Positions 34,800 to 43,430 of a stretch of 64,000 bases of DNA are shown piece after piece. Position numbers and translations under genes: made by a program. Source of the stretch: Mageeibacillus sp. UBA6976. Lineage in GTDB: Bacteria; Bacillota; Clostridia; Saccharofermentanales; Saccharofermentanaceae. Location: contig DJYO01000021.1 of the NCBI GenBank assembly GCA_002450155.1, positions 4,832-68,831 of the forward strand. The letters are read 5' to 3'. Every line of letters starts with the position of its first letter. Positions within the stretch are counted from its first letter, which is position 1. The notes under the pieces are model-generated. The model ran no database searches. It saw nothing but the letters and a program-made list of their open reading frames with translations, and was not told the origin of the DNA.

Positions 34800-34817
34800 A
34801 TCTTCTATAGACCTCCG

Positions 34818-34997
34818 TTAAATTTCTTCGCAAGCTACATAGTGCGAAGCGGTTGTAACCATTCCGCGGATAGCCGCATTGTCAGCCTTCTCAACAGACT
34901 GACCGATCTTCTTAAGGCCAAGAGCTGCGATAGTAGCCTTTTCCTTAGATCTAGCCTTGTTGGTACTCTTTACCAATGTGATCTTTAAATTACCCAT
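34818..34997 (-). CDS. rpmD: 50S ribosomal protein L30
   Basis: The 59-residue protein starts at ATG 34997 with MGNLKITLVKSTNKARSKEK, contains ATIAALGLKKIGQSV, and ends ASHYVACEEI. GGAGG precedes the ATG by 8 bases. It lies between rpsE and rplO as in other spc operons. Confidence 0.96.
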   Translation of the reverse strand: MGNLKITLVKSTNKARSKEKATIAALGLKKIGQSVEKADNAAIRGMVTTASHYVACEEI

Positions 34998-35012
34998 TTG
35001 TAAAAGTCCTCC

Positions 35013-35522
35013 TTACTTGATCTCGTTAATGGTCTTACCGCGAAGTCTTGCAACCTCTTCAACGGACTTAAGTCCCTTAAGACCTTCGATAGTTGCATTA
35101 ACCATGTTGTTCGGATTGTTGGATCCGATAGACTTTGTACGGATATCCGTAATACCTGCGAGCTCGCAAACTGTTCTTACGGGACCGCCTGCGATAACAC
35201 CGGTACCTGAAGCAGCCGGCTTCATAACGATCTTGGATGCAGAGAATTCACCGATTGTCTCGTGAGGGATAGTACCGTTTGCTATTGAAACAGTAACGAT
35301 ATTCTTCTTAGCTTCCTCGATGCCCTTTCTGATAGCATCCGGAACCTCAGTAGACTTACCGATTCCCTTACCAACGCGGCCTTTCTTGTCACCAACGACA
35401 ACTAAAGCTGCGAAACGCATATTCTTACCGCCCTTAACAGTCTTGGAGACACGGCCGATGTGAATTACTCTTTCCTCGAATTCTTTCTCTTCTCTGGATT
35501 TGTTCTTAGAATCAAAAGCCAT
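35013..35522 (-). CDS. rpsE: 30S ribosomal protein S5
   Basis: The 169-residue protein carries the S5 dsRBD-like domain (KEFEERVIHIGRVSKTVKGG) and the C-terminal GTGVIAGGPVRTVCELAGI. It takes part in translational accuracy. It lies 18 bases downstream of rplR. Confidence 0.98.
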   Translation of the reverse strand: MAFDSKNKSREEKEFEERVIHIGRVSKTVKGGKNMRFAALVVVGDKKGRVGKGIGKSTEVPDAIRKGIEEAKKNIVTVSIANGTIPHETIGEFSASKIVMKPAASGTGVIAGGPVRTVCELAGITDIRTKSIGSNNPNNMVNATIEGLKGLKSVEEVARLRGKTINEIK

Positions 35523-35540
35523 TAAAATTCTCCTCCTGTA

Positions 35541-35909
35541 TTAGAAATTAAGGCCGGCCTGTCTTGCTGCCTCAGCAAGTGCCTGGACTCTTCCGTGATA
35601 AAGATATCCGCCGCGGTCGAAGACTACGTCCTTGATATCCTTAGCGATTGCGCGCTCTGCAACAAGCTTGCCTACTGCTGTAGCTGCTTCGATGTTGCTG
35701 CCGTTCTTTAAGTCGCCCTTTATCTCCTTGTCAAGAGAGCAAGCTGATACAAGTGTAACACCTGCTACATCATCGATGACCTGAGCATAAATGTGGCTGT
35801 TGCTTCTGTATACACAGAGTCTGGGGCAGTCTGCTGTGCCTGAGATCTTCTTTCTGACACGAGCATGCTTTCTAATACGAATCTTATTCTTATCAATCTT
35901 ACCTATCAT
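35541..35909 (-). CDS. rplR: 50S ribosomal protein L18
   Basis: The 122-residue 5S rRNA-binding protein contains RKHARVRKKISGTADCPRLC, the YAQVIDD strand and the C-terminal FDRGGYLYHGRVQALAEAAR. Confidence 0.98.
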   Translation of the reverse strand: MIGKIDKNKIRIRKHARVRKKISGTADCPRLCVYRSNSHIYAQVIDDVAGVTLVSACSLDKEIKGDLKNGSNIEAATAVGKLVAERAIAKDIKDVVFDRGGYLYHGRVQALAEAARQAGLNF

Positions 35910-35928
35910 GTCGATCTGCCCTCCTTAC

Positions 35929-36468
35929 TTACTTCTTAGCACCAGTCTTGCCTTCCTTGATGATAAGGTGCTCGCCGGCATACTTAATACCCTTGCCCTT
36001 ATAAACATCAGGAACTCTGAGGCTGCGGATCTTTGCTGCAGTCTCACCTACAAGCTGCTTGTCGGCGCCAGAGACAGATATAACATTATCCTTAACGTCG
36101 ATCGTGATTCCCTCGGGCTCAGCCATCTCGATAGGATGAGAATAACCAAGGTTGAATATAACCTTATTGCCCTGCTTTGTAGCTCTGTAACCTACACCAT
36201 TGATCTCGAGGTTCTTTGTGAATCCCTCAGATACGCCGATGACCATGTTATTGATCAGGGCTCTTGTGAGACCATGGAGTGCTCTGTGATTCTTGTCATC
36301 AGAGGGGCGCTCTACAATGATCTCCGCGCCTTCCTGCTTAACACTGATGTCGGGGTGGAAATCGAGCTCGAGTGTGCTCTTAGCACCCTTTACAGTAATG
36401 TGATGGCCGTCGATCTTTACATCAACGCCCGCAGGAATAGCAATCGGTTTTCTACCAATTCTTGACAT
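35929..36468 (-). CDS. rplF: 50S ribosomal protein L6
   Basis: The 179-residue protein has two L6 folds: MSRIGRKPIAIPAGVDVKID at the start and the second-repeat signature RSLRVPDVYKGKGIKYAGEH near the end. It follows a 118-base structured gap after rpsH. Confidence 0.98.
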   Translation of the reverse strand: MSRIGRKPIAIPAGVDVKIDGHHITVKGAKSTLELDFHPDISVKQEGAEIIVERPSDDKNHRALHGLTRALINNMVIGVSEGFTKNLEINGVGYRATKQGNKVIFNLGYSHPIEMAEPEGITIDVKDNVISVSGADKQLVGETAAKIRSLRVPDVYKGKGIKYAGEHLIIKEGKTGAKK

Positions 36469-36586
36469 AAATAATTCCTCCTGCTCTTAAGATTAAGCTC
36501 CCGTATGGTATGTCGCCAGCACGGGGCGTTTCAGAGATGTATAAACATCTTAAAGGCAGCCTGTAAGGCCACCTAATAAGACATTA
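36469..36586 (-). promoter_or_regulatory. Structured gap between rpsH and rplF
   Basis: The 118 bases can form three successive hairpins on the minus-strand transcript: GGTGGCC-TTACA-GGCTGCC (with G-U pairs), AGATGT-TTAT-ACATCT, and CCCGT...ACGGG, followed by the GGAGG of rplF. The other gaps between spc genes are mostly under 50 bases. Autoregulation by S8 or L6 is possible but is inference. Confidence 0.4.
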
Positions 36587-36982
36587 TTACCAAACGTATG
36601 CGAGAACTTCGCCGCCGATTCCGAGCTTTCTTGCTTCCTTATCGGTCATAACACCCTTGGAAGTAGAGATGATAGCGATACCGAGACCGCCAAGTACTCT
36701 GGGGAGCTCTTCCTTGCCTGCGTATGTACGGAGACCGGGCTTAGAAATTCTCTTAATGCCTGAGATAACATGCTTTCTGCCGGAATACTTGAGGGTTACC
36801 TTGATGATACCCTGTGTATTGCCCTCGAGGCACTCGAATCCTTCGATGTAGCCCTCGTCCAGTAAGATCTGAGCGATAGCCTTCTTCATATTGGACTGCG
36901 GTATCTCTACAGTAGCGTGGCCTGCTGAGCCAGCGTTGCGGATTCTCGTAAGCATATCTGCAATTGCATCTGTAATCTGCAT
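36587..36982 (-). CDS. rpsH: 30S ribosomal protein S8
   Basis: The 131-residue primary 16S-binding protein has the N-terminal MQITDAIADMLTRIRNA and the C-terminal signature GLGIAIISTSKGVMTDKEAR. In enteric bacteria it is the spc-operon repressor. Confidence 0.98.
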   Translation of the reverse strand: MQITDAIADMLTRIRNAGSAGHATVEIPQSNMKKAIAQILLDEGYIEGFECLEGNTQGIIKVTLKYSGRKHVISGIKRISKPGLRTYAGKEELPRVLGGLGIAIISTSKGVMTDKEARKLGIGGEVLAYVW

Positions 36983-37026
36983 TATTCTTTCCTCCTGTTT
37001 AATTGACAGTTAATTTTAGGGGATTC

Positions 37027-37212
37027 TTACCAGCTGGCTTTGCGAACGCCGGGGATCTCGCCCTTGTAAGCCGCATCACGGAAGCAAAGACGGCAGATGC
37101 CGTACTTGCGAATGTAACCGTGAGGTCTTCCGCAGAGCTTGCAGCGGTTGTGCTGCTGAGTTGAGAACTTGGGCGTCTTCTGTGACTTAAGAATCATTGA
37201 CTTCTTTGCCAT
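37027..37212 (-). CDS. rpsN: 30S ribosomal protein S14, zinc type
   Basis: The short 61-residue form with the zinc ribbon C-K-L-C...C-R-L-C (about 24-43). This is the C+ paralogue used when zinc is sufficient. No zinc-independent copy lies in the window. Confidence 0.97.
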   Translation of the reverse strand: MAKKSMILKSQKTPKFSTQQHNRCKLCGRPHGYIRKYGICRLCFRDAAYKGEIPGVRKASW

Positions 37213-37229
37213 TTATAATATCCTCCAAA

Positions 37230-37769
37230 TTATTTACGGAAAGGCATGCCCATGAGCTGAAGCAGCTCGAATGCCTCTTCATCTGTACCGGCAGTCGTTA
37301 CGATGATGATGTCCATACCACGGATCTTGTCGATCTTATCGTAATCGATCTCAGGGAACATGAGCTGCTCCTTGATACCCATAGCATAGTTACCGTGACC
37401 ATCGAAAGAGTTGGGGTTGATGCCACGGAAGTCGCGGACACGGGGAAGAGCGATGCTGATGAGCTTATCGAGGAAGTAATACATGTTCTCGCCTCTTAAA
37501 GTTACCTTACAACCGATCTTCATGCCCTCTCTGAGCTTGAAAGCTGCGATGGACTTTGTGGAAACTGTTGCGATAGGCTTCTGGCCTGCAATAATTCCCA
37601 TATCGCGCATAGCAGAATCCAAAGCCTTCGGGTTATCCTTAACCTCGCCGACACCCATATTGAGAACGATCTTGTCGATCTTGGGGATCTGCATGCTTGA
37701 GCTGTACTTAAACTTCTCCTGAAGGGCAGGTGCTACTTCAGATGTGTACTTATCCTTTAATCTGGACAT
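37230..37769 (-). CDS. rplE: 50S ribosomal protein L5
   Basis: The 179-residue 5S rRNA-binding protein contains PKIDKIVLNMGVGEVKDNPK and LRGENMYYFLDKLISIALPR, and ends EAFELLQLMGMPFRK. Confidence 0.98.
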   Translation of the reverse strand: MSRLKDKYTSEVAPALQEKFKYSSSMQIPKIDKIVLNMGVGEVKDNPKALDSAMRDMGIIAGQKPIATVSTKSIAAFKLREGMKIGCKVTLRGENMYYFLDKLISIALPRVRDFRGINPNSFDGHGNYAMGIKEQLMFPEIDYDKIDKIRGMDIIIVTTAGTDEEAFELLQLMGMPFRK

Positions 37770-37773
37770 CTAA

Positions 37774-38124
37774 TTACTCTCCCTTCTTTGCCTTGGATAC
37801 GGTGTCGATAACTTCACCGGATCTCTTTGCGATTCTTGACTTGGAACCGTCTTCGTTGATCCTGTAGCCAACTCTTGTAGGCTTGCCTGTCTTAGCGTCA
37901 ACGAGCATTACGTTGGAAGCATCGATAGATCCTTCACGCTCGATCCTGCCGCTGGGTGCGCCCTGAGTCCTGGCCTTCTGGTGCTTTGTTACCATGTTAA
38001 CGCCTTCAACGAACACTCTGCCCTTCTTAACGTCAACGCCGATAACCTTGCCCTTAGCGCCCTTGTCCTTACCGGAAATAACGATAACCTCGTCACCATT
38101 CTTAACATGAATACTCTTAGCCAT
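37774..38124 (-). CDS. rplX: 50S ribosomal protein L24
   Basis: The 116-residue KOW-domain protein has the KOW motif GDEVIVISGKDKGAKGKV (about 10-27). It is slightly longer than usual, with a Lys/Ser-rich C-terminus SKAKKGE. Confidence 0.97.
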   Translation of the reverse strand: MAKSIHVKNGDEVIVISGKDKGAKGKVIGVDVKKGRVFVEGVNMVTKHQKARTQGAPSGRIEREGSIDASNVMLVDAKTGKPTRVGYRINEDGSKSRIAKRSGEVIDTVSKAKKGE

Positions 38125-38136
38125 TGTTATTCCTCC

Positions 38137-38505
38137 TTAAAGAACTTCCGGTGCAAGAGATAAGATCTTCATATAATCCTTGTCTCTTAACTCTCTCGCG
38201 ATGGGTCCAAAAATACGTGTTCCACGCGGGTTCTTATCTTCCTTGATGATAACTGCAGCGTTCTCGTCGAACTTGATGTAGGATCCGTCAGCACGTCTTA
38301 CGCCCTGCTTGGAACGAACTACTACAGCCTTAACAACATCACCCTTCTTGACCATACCGTTAGGAGCTGCGCTCTTAACGGAGCAAACGATTACATCACC
38401 GATGTTGGCGTACTTTCTCCAAGAACCGCCAAGAACCTTGATGCAAAGAAGCTCGCGTGCTCCTGTGTTGTCGGCAGATCTAAGTCTGGATTCAACCTGA
38501 ATCAT
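38137..38505 (-). CDS. rplN: 50S ribosomal protein L14
   Basis: The 122-residue protein has the starting MIQVESRLRSADNTGARELL and the signature around AVVVRSKQGVRRADGSYIKF. It forms part of a subunit bridge. Confidence 0.98.
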   Translation of the reverse strand: MIQVESRLRSADNTGARELLCIKVLGGSWRKYANIGDVIVCSVKSAAPNGMVKKGDVVKAVVVRSKQGVRRADGSYIKFDENAAVIIKEDKNPRGTRIFGPIARELRDKDYMKILSLAPEVL

Positions 38506-38529
38506 GATATATCCTCCTTAACTCTCTGC

Positions 38530-38787
38530 TTACTTAGCCTTTTCAATGATCTCGACAAGTCTCCAACGCTTATCCTTGGAGAGAGGGCGAGTTTCCATAA
38601 CCTGAACCTTGTCGCCGATGTGCGCAGTATTCTCTTCGTCATGCGCCTTGAGCTTGTAGGTTCTCTTCATAATCTTTCCGTAGATAGGGTGCTTAACGTG
38701 CTCTATAACGGAAACTGTAATTGTCTTATCCATCTTGTCGGATGAAACGATACCGACTCTGGTCTTTCTAAGATTTCTTTCAGCCAT
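38530..38787 (-). CDS. rpsQ: 30S ribosomal protein S17
   Basis: An 85-residue OB-fold protein: NLRKTRVGIVSSDKMDKTI, then KHPIYGKIMKRTYKLKAHDE. It follows rpmC by 14 bases. Confidence 0.98.
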   Translation of the reverse strand: MAERNLRKTRVGIVSSDKMDKTITVSVIEHVKHPIYGKIMKRTYKLKAHDEENTAHIGDKVQVMETRPLSKDKRWRLVEIIEKAK

Positions 38788-38801
38788 TTGAGCCGCCCCC
38801 C

Positions 38802-39002
38802 TTACTTATTAGCAGCGAGTTCCTGCTCGCGCTTGATTGTCATAACTCTAGCGATATCACGCTTAACCTGAGCGATCTGCGCAGGGTTCTCGAGCTGATT
38901 TGTCGCATGCTGGAAGCGAAGCTTAAAGAGTTCTTCCTTGAGAGAAGAAAGCTCGCTGTTCAGCTCTTCAGTTGACATTTTACGAATATCTTCAACCTTC
39001 AT
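38802..39002 (-). CDS. rpmC: 50S ribosomal protein L29
   Basis: A 66-residue two-helix protein, MKVEDIRKMSTEELNSELSS, ending RVMTIKREQELAANK. Its ATG directly follows the rplP stop codon. L29 sits at the nascent-chain exit beside L23. Confidence 0.97.
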   Translation of the reverse strand: MKVEDIRKMSTEELNSELSSLKEELFKLRFQHATNQLENPAQIAQVKRDIARVMTIKREQELAANK

Positions 39003-39422
39003 TTATGCTTCCTCCTTCTCTCTTGCTACGAACTTTGTCTTGCAGGGAAGCTTGTGGCCTGCAAGTCTCATTGCTTCTCTTGCGTCTTCCTCGGTTACAC
39101 CGGAGATCTCGAATAATACTCTGCCCGGCTTAACAACTGCGCACCAATACTCGTTTGCAGCCTTACCTGAACCCATTCGGACCTGAGCAGGCTTCTTGGA
39201 AACAGGCTTATCAGGGAAGATCTTGATCCAGACCTTACCGCCTCTCTTAACGTGTCTGTTGATCGCGATACGGGCAGCTTCGATCTGATTTGACTTGATC
39301 CAGCAGGGTTCAAGAGCCATGAGGCCGTAATCACCGTAGGAAACGAAGTTTCCGCGGGAAGCCTTACCCTTCATGCGGCCTCTCTGCTGCTTTCTGTACT
39401 TTGTTCTCTTAGGAAGTAACAT
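39003..39422 (-). CDS. rplP: 50S ribosomal protein L16
   Basis: The 139-residue protein begins MLLPKRTKYRKQQRGRMKG and contains RGGKVWIKIFPDKPVSKKPA. The ATG overlaps the rpsC stop codon (TAATG). Confidence 0.98.
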   Translation of the reverse strand: MLLPKRTKYRKQQRGRMKGKASRGNFVSYGDYGLMALEPCWIKSNQIEAARIAINRHVKRGGKVWIKIFPDKPVSKKPAQVRMGSGKAANEYWCAVVKPGRVLFEISGVTEEDAREAMRLAGHKLPCKTKFVAREKEEA

Positions 39423-40168
39423 TAAGCTTTTCCTCCTTCGCCGTTAGCGCCGGTCTTCTTGTCGAAAACCTCGCCCTTATAGATCCACACCTTAACACCG
39501 ATACGGCCGTAAGTTGTGTCTGCTTCAGCAAAACCATAGTCGATATCTGCACGGAGTGTCTGAAGCGGGATTGTACCCTCGTGATATGTCTCGGATCTTG
39601 CGATCTCTGCGCCGCCAAGACGGCCGGAGCACTTAGCCTTTATACCGAGAACGCCCTGCTGCTTCATTGCAAGCTGCATAGATCTCTTCATTGCTCTTCT
39701 GAAGCTCTGACGGTTCTCAAGCTGAGAAGCGATGTTCTGAGCTACCAGAGTAGCGTCTGAATCAGAATTCTTGATAACTTCGATATCAACTGTGAATGTT
39801 CTCTTCTGATCCTTCTTAACGTTCTTGTTGAACTCTTTGTTAAGAGCATCCTTAAGCTCCATCCTGCCGGAACCCTTATCACCGCCAACCAGTGAAGGCC
39901 TTGCAGTTCTAACGATTACGTTGATCTTGTCGTTGCCCTTACGATCGATGATGATCTCGGATACACCGGCAACGTTGCTTCGGCTTTCATCAACAGGCTT
40001 CTTGGAGTTCTTTCTTGCGATAGGCTCGATTGCCTTGAATACGAACTCGCGGATCTTTCTGTCTTCAACGAGAGTATCGCCGAACGTCTTCTTATCAGCA
40101 TACCAATGAGCATTCCAGTCATCGATAACGCCTACTCTTAAACCATGCGGGTTAACTTTCTGACCCAT
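39422..40168 (-). CDS. rpsC: 30S ribosomal protein S3
   Basis: mRNA-entry protein with an N-terminal type II KH domain and a C-terminal S3 domain (SGRLGGAEIARSETYHEGTI). It has 248 residues, about 25-30 more than most bacterial S3. A Lys/Ser/Pro-rich insertion lies after the first helix pair (about 48-67: IEPIARKNSKKPVDESRSN), and there is a Gly-rich C-terminal tail. The KH loop reads VGGDKGSG. Confidence 0.97.
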   Translation of the reverse strand: MGQKVNPHGLRVGVIDDWNAHWYADKKTFGDTLVEDRKIREFVFKAIEPIARKNSKKPVDESRSNVAGVSEIIIDRKGNDKINVIVRTARPSLVGGDKGSGRMELKDALNKEFNKNVKKDQKRTFTVDIEVIKNSDSDATLVAQNIASQLENRQSFRRAMKRSMQLAMKQQGVLGIKAKCSGRLGGAEIARSETYHEGTIPLQTLRADIDYGFAEADTTYGRIGVKVWIYKGEVFDKKTGANGEGGKA

Positions 40169-40180
40169 GCGAATTCCTCC

Positions 40181-40657
40181 TTATACTCTTTCTTTGAGAA
40201 CAACTGTGATGTGGCTTGTTCTCTTCTTGATCGAACTTGCAGATCCTCTGGCCCTGGGGATGTAACGCTTAAGTACAGGACCCGGATTAGCAATGGCAGT
40301 CTCTACATAAAGGTTCTCTCTGTTAAGACCGAAGTTGTTAACAGCGTTAGACTCAGCTGACTTAAGAACCTTGGCAATAACCGGAGATGCTGCCTTAGGT
40401 GTATATGTGAGGATTGCATAAGCATCGTCAAGGGACTTACCCTTAATGAGATCAGCAACAACTCTTACCTTACGGGGAGCGATCCTGATGTACTTTGCCG
40501 TAGCAATACCCTGATCCCTGCCCATACCGAGAAGCTTTCTCTGCTTCTTGGTGGGAGTGGGAAGCTTGTTAGATTTCTTCGAGGGAGCCGCATAAGCCTT
40601 AAGAATCTCTTCGCGGTTGTTCTCGATATTATCTCTGCTCAAAATAATCTTTTCCAC
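40181..40657 (-). CDS. rplV: 50S ribosomal protein L22 with N-terminal extension
   Basis: L22 lines the exit tunnel. The core begins at about residue 50 (ATAKYIRIAPRKVRVVADLI) and ends normally (TSHITVVLKERV). The 158-residue chain therefore has an extra 45 or so N-terminal residues rich in Lys, Asn and Pro. The start is GTG 40657 with AGGAGG 7 bases upstream. An in-frame ATG at residue 45 has no comparable site, so the extension is probably translated. Confidence 0.95.
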   Translation of the reverse strand: MEKIILSRDNIENNREEILKAYAAPSKKSNKLPTPTKKQRKLLGMGRDQGIATAKYIRIAPRKVRVVADLIKGKSLDDAYAILTYTPKAASPVIAKVLKSAESNAVNNFGLNRENLYVETAIANPGPVLKRYIPRARGSASSIKKRTSHITVVLKERV

Positions 40658-40668
40658 GATGCTCCTCC

Positions 40669-40947
40669 TTAGTTCTTAGCTGACTTCTCATTGCTGGTGT
40701 GGCCGCCGAACTTACGTGTAGGAGCGAACTCACCGAGCTTGTGGCCAACCATGTCCTCTGTAACATATACAGGTACATGCTTGTGACCGTCGTAAACAGC
40801 AATTGTATGGCCTACGAATTCAGGGAATATTGTAGAAGATCTTGACCATGTCTGGATGATGTTCTTGTCGCCAGACTCGTTCATAGCCTGAACCTTCTTC
40901 ATGAGAGCGTCCTGAACGTAAAAGCCCTTTTTAGTTGATCTACTCAT
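40669..40947 (-). CDS. rpsS: 30S ribosomal protein S19
   Basis: A 92-residue protein, MSRSTKKGFYVQDALMKKV, with the signature HVPVYVTEDMVGHKLGEFAP followed by TRKFGGH. Confidence 0.98.
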   Translation of the reverse strand: MSRSTKKGFYVQDALMKKVQAMNESGDKNIIQTWSRSSTIFPEFVGHTIAVYDGHKHVPVYVTEDMVGHKLGEFAPTRKFGGHTSNEKSAKN

Positions 40948-40961
40948 TTGACGCTACCTCC

Positions 40962-41792
40962 TTAACCCTTTCTGCTCTTTACAATGAACTTGCTGGACTG
41001 CTTCTTCTTATTACGTGTCTTCTTACCGAGAGTAGGAACACCCCAAGGTGTAACAGGGCCGGGAAGACCGATAGGTGACTTACCTTCACCACCGCCGTGA
41101 GGGTGGTCATTAGGGTTCATTACGACACCTCTTACAGAAGGTCTGACGCCTGCATGTCTTGACTTACCTGCCTTACCGAGCTTGACATTCTCATGCTCAG
41201 CGTTGCCGATCTCACCGATCATTGCGCGGCAAACCTCGGATACGAGACGAACCTCACCGGAAGGGAGGCGGATCTGTGCGTAGCCGTTCTCCTTAGCCAT
41301 AAGCTGTGCGGAAGCACCTGCTGTTCTGACCATCTGAGCACCCTTACCGGGGTGAAGCTCTACGCAGCAGATTACTGTACCAACAGGGATTGCTGAGATA
41401 GGGAGCACATTACCTGTAAGGATATCTGCGCCTGCACCGGACTCAACTACATCGCCAACCTTAAGGCCTGCAGGAGCCAGGATATATGACTTAGAACCGT
41501 CAACATACTGGATGAGTGCGAGGTAAGCTGTTCTGTTAGGATCGTACTCGATTGCCTTAACTGTAGCCTTAACGCCTTCCTTATTTCTCTTCCAGTCAAT
41601 GATTCTGAGCTTTGTACGGTTACCGCCGCCGATGTGGCGAACAGTGATGCGGCCATAAGAGTTACGTCCGCCTGTCTTCTTTCTAGCCTTAAGAAGACTC
41701 TTCTCAGGAGCTTTCTTGGTAAGTACGGAATAATCCGCAACTGCCATCCCTCGAACTGCCGGAGAAGTAGGCTTAAATGTTTTAACTGCCAT
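40962..41792 (-). CDS. rplB: 50S ribosomal protein L2
   Basis: The 276-residue protein needed for the peptidyl-transferase centre and subunit joining. It shows RITVRHIGGGNRTKLRIIDW and the conserved VMNPNDHPHGGGEGKSPIG with the key histidine. Confidence 0.98.
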   Translation of the reverse strand: MAVKTFKPTSPAVRGMAVADYSVLTKKAPEKSLLKARKKTGGRNSYGRITVRHIGGGNRTKLRIIDWKRNKEGVKATVKAIEYDPNRTAYLALIQYVDGSKSYILAPAGLKVGDVVESGAGADILTGNVLPISAIPVGTVICCVELHPGKGAQMVRTAGASAQLMAKENGYAQIRLPSGEVRLVSEVCRAMIGEIGNAEHENVKLGKAGKSRHAGVRPSVRGVVMNPNDHPHGGGEGKSPIGLPGPVTPWGVPTLGKKTRNKKKQSSKFIVKSRKG

Positions 41793-41807
41793 TATCTAGA
41801 TCCTCCT

Positions 41808-42161
41808 TTACTGGCCGAAACCGAATTCTTCGATGGATGTCTTGTACTTAGCACCATTGTCGGTAGCCTTGCCACCCTTGCCGAGGAAAGAAGTTGCCTT
41901 ACCCTCAGTATCGATAGTAACAATGGCCTTCTTGTAAGAAGCTGTCTTACCGAGCTGGTAACGCTGACGCTTTACCTTACCGTCGAAGTTAGCGATATTA
42001 ACGCTTGTTACCTTAACGCCGAAGAGTTTCTCAACAGCGTCCTTGATCTCTGTCTTGCCTGCCTGGGGAGCAACGATAAATGTGTACTTACCCTGATCTG
42101 TGATCATCATTGACTTCTCAGTGATGACAGGCTTAATGATTACGTCATAGGGTGTCTTCAT
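41808..42161 (-). CDS. rplW: 50S ribosomal protein L23
   Basis: Exit-site protein that docks trigger factor and SRP. The core matches (DVIIKPVITEKSM; VTSVNIANFDGKVKRQ), but at 117 residues it has about 20 extra C-terminal residues, Gly/Lys-rich and ending EEFGFGQ. The ATG overlaps the rplD stop (ATGA). Confidence 0.97.
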   Translation of the reverse strand: MKTPYDVIIKPVITEKSMMITDQGKYTFIVAPQAGKTEIKDAVEKLFGVKVTSVNIANFDGKVKRQRYQLGKTASYKKAIVTIDTEGKATSFLGKGGKATDNGAKYKTSIEEFGFGQ

Positions 42162-42781
42162 GTGTAGACCTCCTCAATCTTCTCAACAGCAGCCTTTGTA
42201 GCAACAAAGCTGTCGTACTTTAAGATGTCGAAAACATTGATCGTGTTGACATAAGCTGTCTTAACGTCCTTGATGTTTCTTGCGGAAAGTACTGCATTCT
42301 TGTCGCTTGTCTCAAGAACGATGAGAGAGGAAGAACCTGCTCCGATGTCCTTAAGAGCCTTGGCAACTGTAGCTGTCTTTATCTGCTCAAGATTCAGATC
42401 TTCCAGAACGATCATCTTGGAATCAGCAACCTTGGAAGAGAGAGCTGACTTAAGAGCAAGTCTTCTTACCTTCTTAGGTACTGTGTAAGAGAAAGATCTG
42501 GGGTTGGGTCCGAAGATTACGCCGCCGCCAACATACTGAGCGGAACGTGTGGAACCATGTCTTGCACGACCTGTTCCCTTCTGTCTGTAGGGGCGCTTTC
42601 CGCCACCTGATACTTCGGATCTTGTCTTTGTCTTCTGTGTGCCCTGACGACGGTTAGCGAGCTGGTTTCTAACTACGATGGACATTGCATCCTTGTTAGG
42701 CTCAATGCCGAAGATCTCGTCAGAAAGTTCCATCGAACCCGTAACGGCACCGCTGAGATTTTTTATATCAATTTTAGCCAT
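42158..42781 (-). CDS. rplD: 50S ribosomal protein L4
   Basis: The 207-residue protein has the tunnel loop with the KTRSEVSGGGKRPYRQKGTG signature (about 54-73). In enterobacteria L4 represses the S10 operon; a candidate leader lies 5' of rpsJ here. Confidence 0.98.
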   Translation of the reverse strand: MAKIDIKNLSGAVTGSMELSDEIFGIEPNKDAMSIVVRNQLANRRQGTQKTKTRSEVSGGGKRPYRQKGTGRARHGSTRSAQYVGGGVIFGPNPRSFSYTVPKKVRRLALKSALSSKVADSKMIVLEDLNLEQIKTATVAKALKDIGAGSSSLIVLETSDKNAVLSARNIKDVKTAYVNTINVFDILKYDSFVATKAAVEKIEEVYT

Positions 42782-42797
42782 TATTCAAGTCCTCCGC

Positions 42798-43430
42798 TTA
42801 TTTAACCGACTTAACCGTGTTGCTTACTGTGACAACGCCGCCCTTAGGACCCGGAACAGCACCTCTTAATACGAGGATCCCTCTCTCGCCGTCAACCATA
42901 ACTACGCTTAAGTTCTGAACTGTGCAGTTAACTGCACCCATATGTCCAGGCATCTTCTTGCCGGGAACAACTCTACCCGGTGTGGAAGTAGCGCCCATTG
43001 AACCGACTCTTCTGTGGTACATGGAGCCGTGGCCTGAAGGACCACCCTTCTGTCCGTGACGCTTGATGTTACCCTGGAAGCCCTTACCCTTGGAAACGCC
43101 GGATACGTCAACGTGATCGCCAACTGCGAACATGTCGGATACCTTGATCTCCTGGCCAAGTGCATACTCCTCGTCGGGTGTGAACTCGCGGATATATCTC
43201 TTTACCTCTACGTCAGCCTTCTTGAACTGACCCTTGTCCGGCTTATTCACGAGCTTCTCGCGAATAGAACCTGATGCGACCTTGCAGGCATTGTAGCCAT
43301 CGGTCTCGACCGTCTTGTTCTGGAGCACGTACATAGGCTCGCAAGCAATAACGGTTGCCGGGATTACATTACCGTTCTCATCGAACAGCTGTGTCATGCC
43401 GGCTTTTTTGCCAATGATGAATTTGCTCAT
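42798..43430 (-). CDS. rplC: 50S ribosomal protein L3
   Basis: The 210-residue assembly-initiator protein has KFIIGKKAGMTQLFDENGN at its start and the signature GFQGNIKRHGQKGGPSGHGS. GGAGGA precedes the ATG. It follows a 124-base structured gap after rpsJ. Confidence 0.98.
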   Translation of the reverse strand: MSKFIIGKKAGMTQLFDENGNVIPATVIACEPMYVLQNKTVETDGYNACKVASGSIREKLVNKPDKGQFKKADVEVKRYIREFTPDEEYALGQEIKVSDMFAVGDHVDVSGVSKGKGFQGNIKRHGQKGGPSGHGSMYHRRVGSMGATSTPGRVVPGKKMPGHMGAVNCTVQNLSVVMVDGERGILVLRGAVPGPKGGVVTVSNTVKSVK

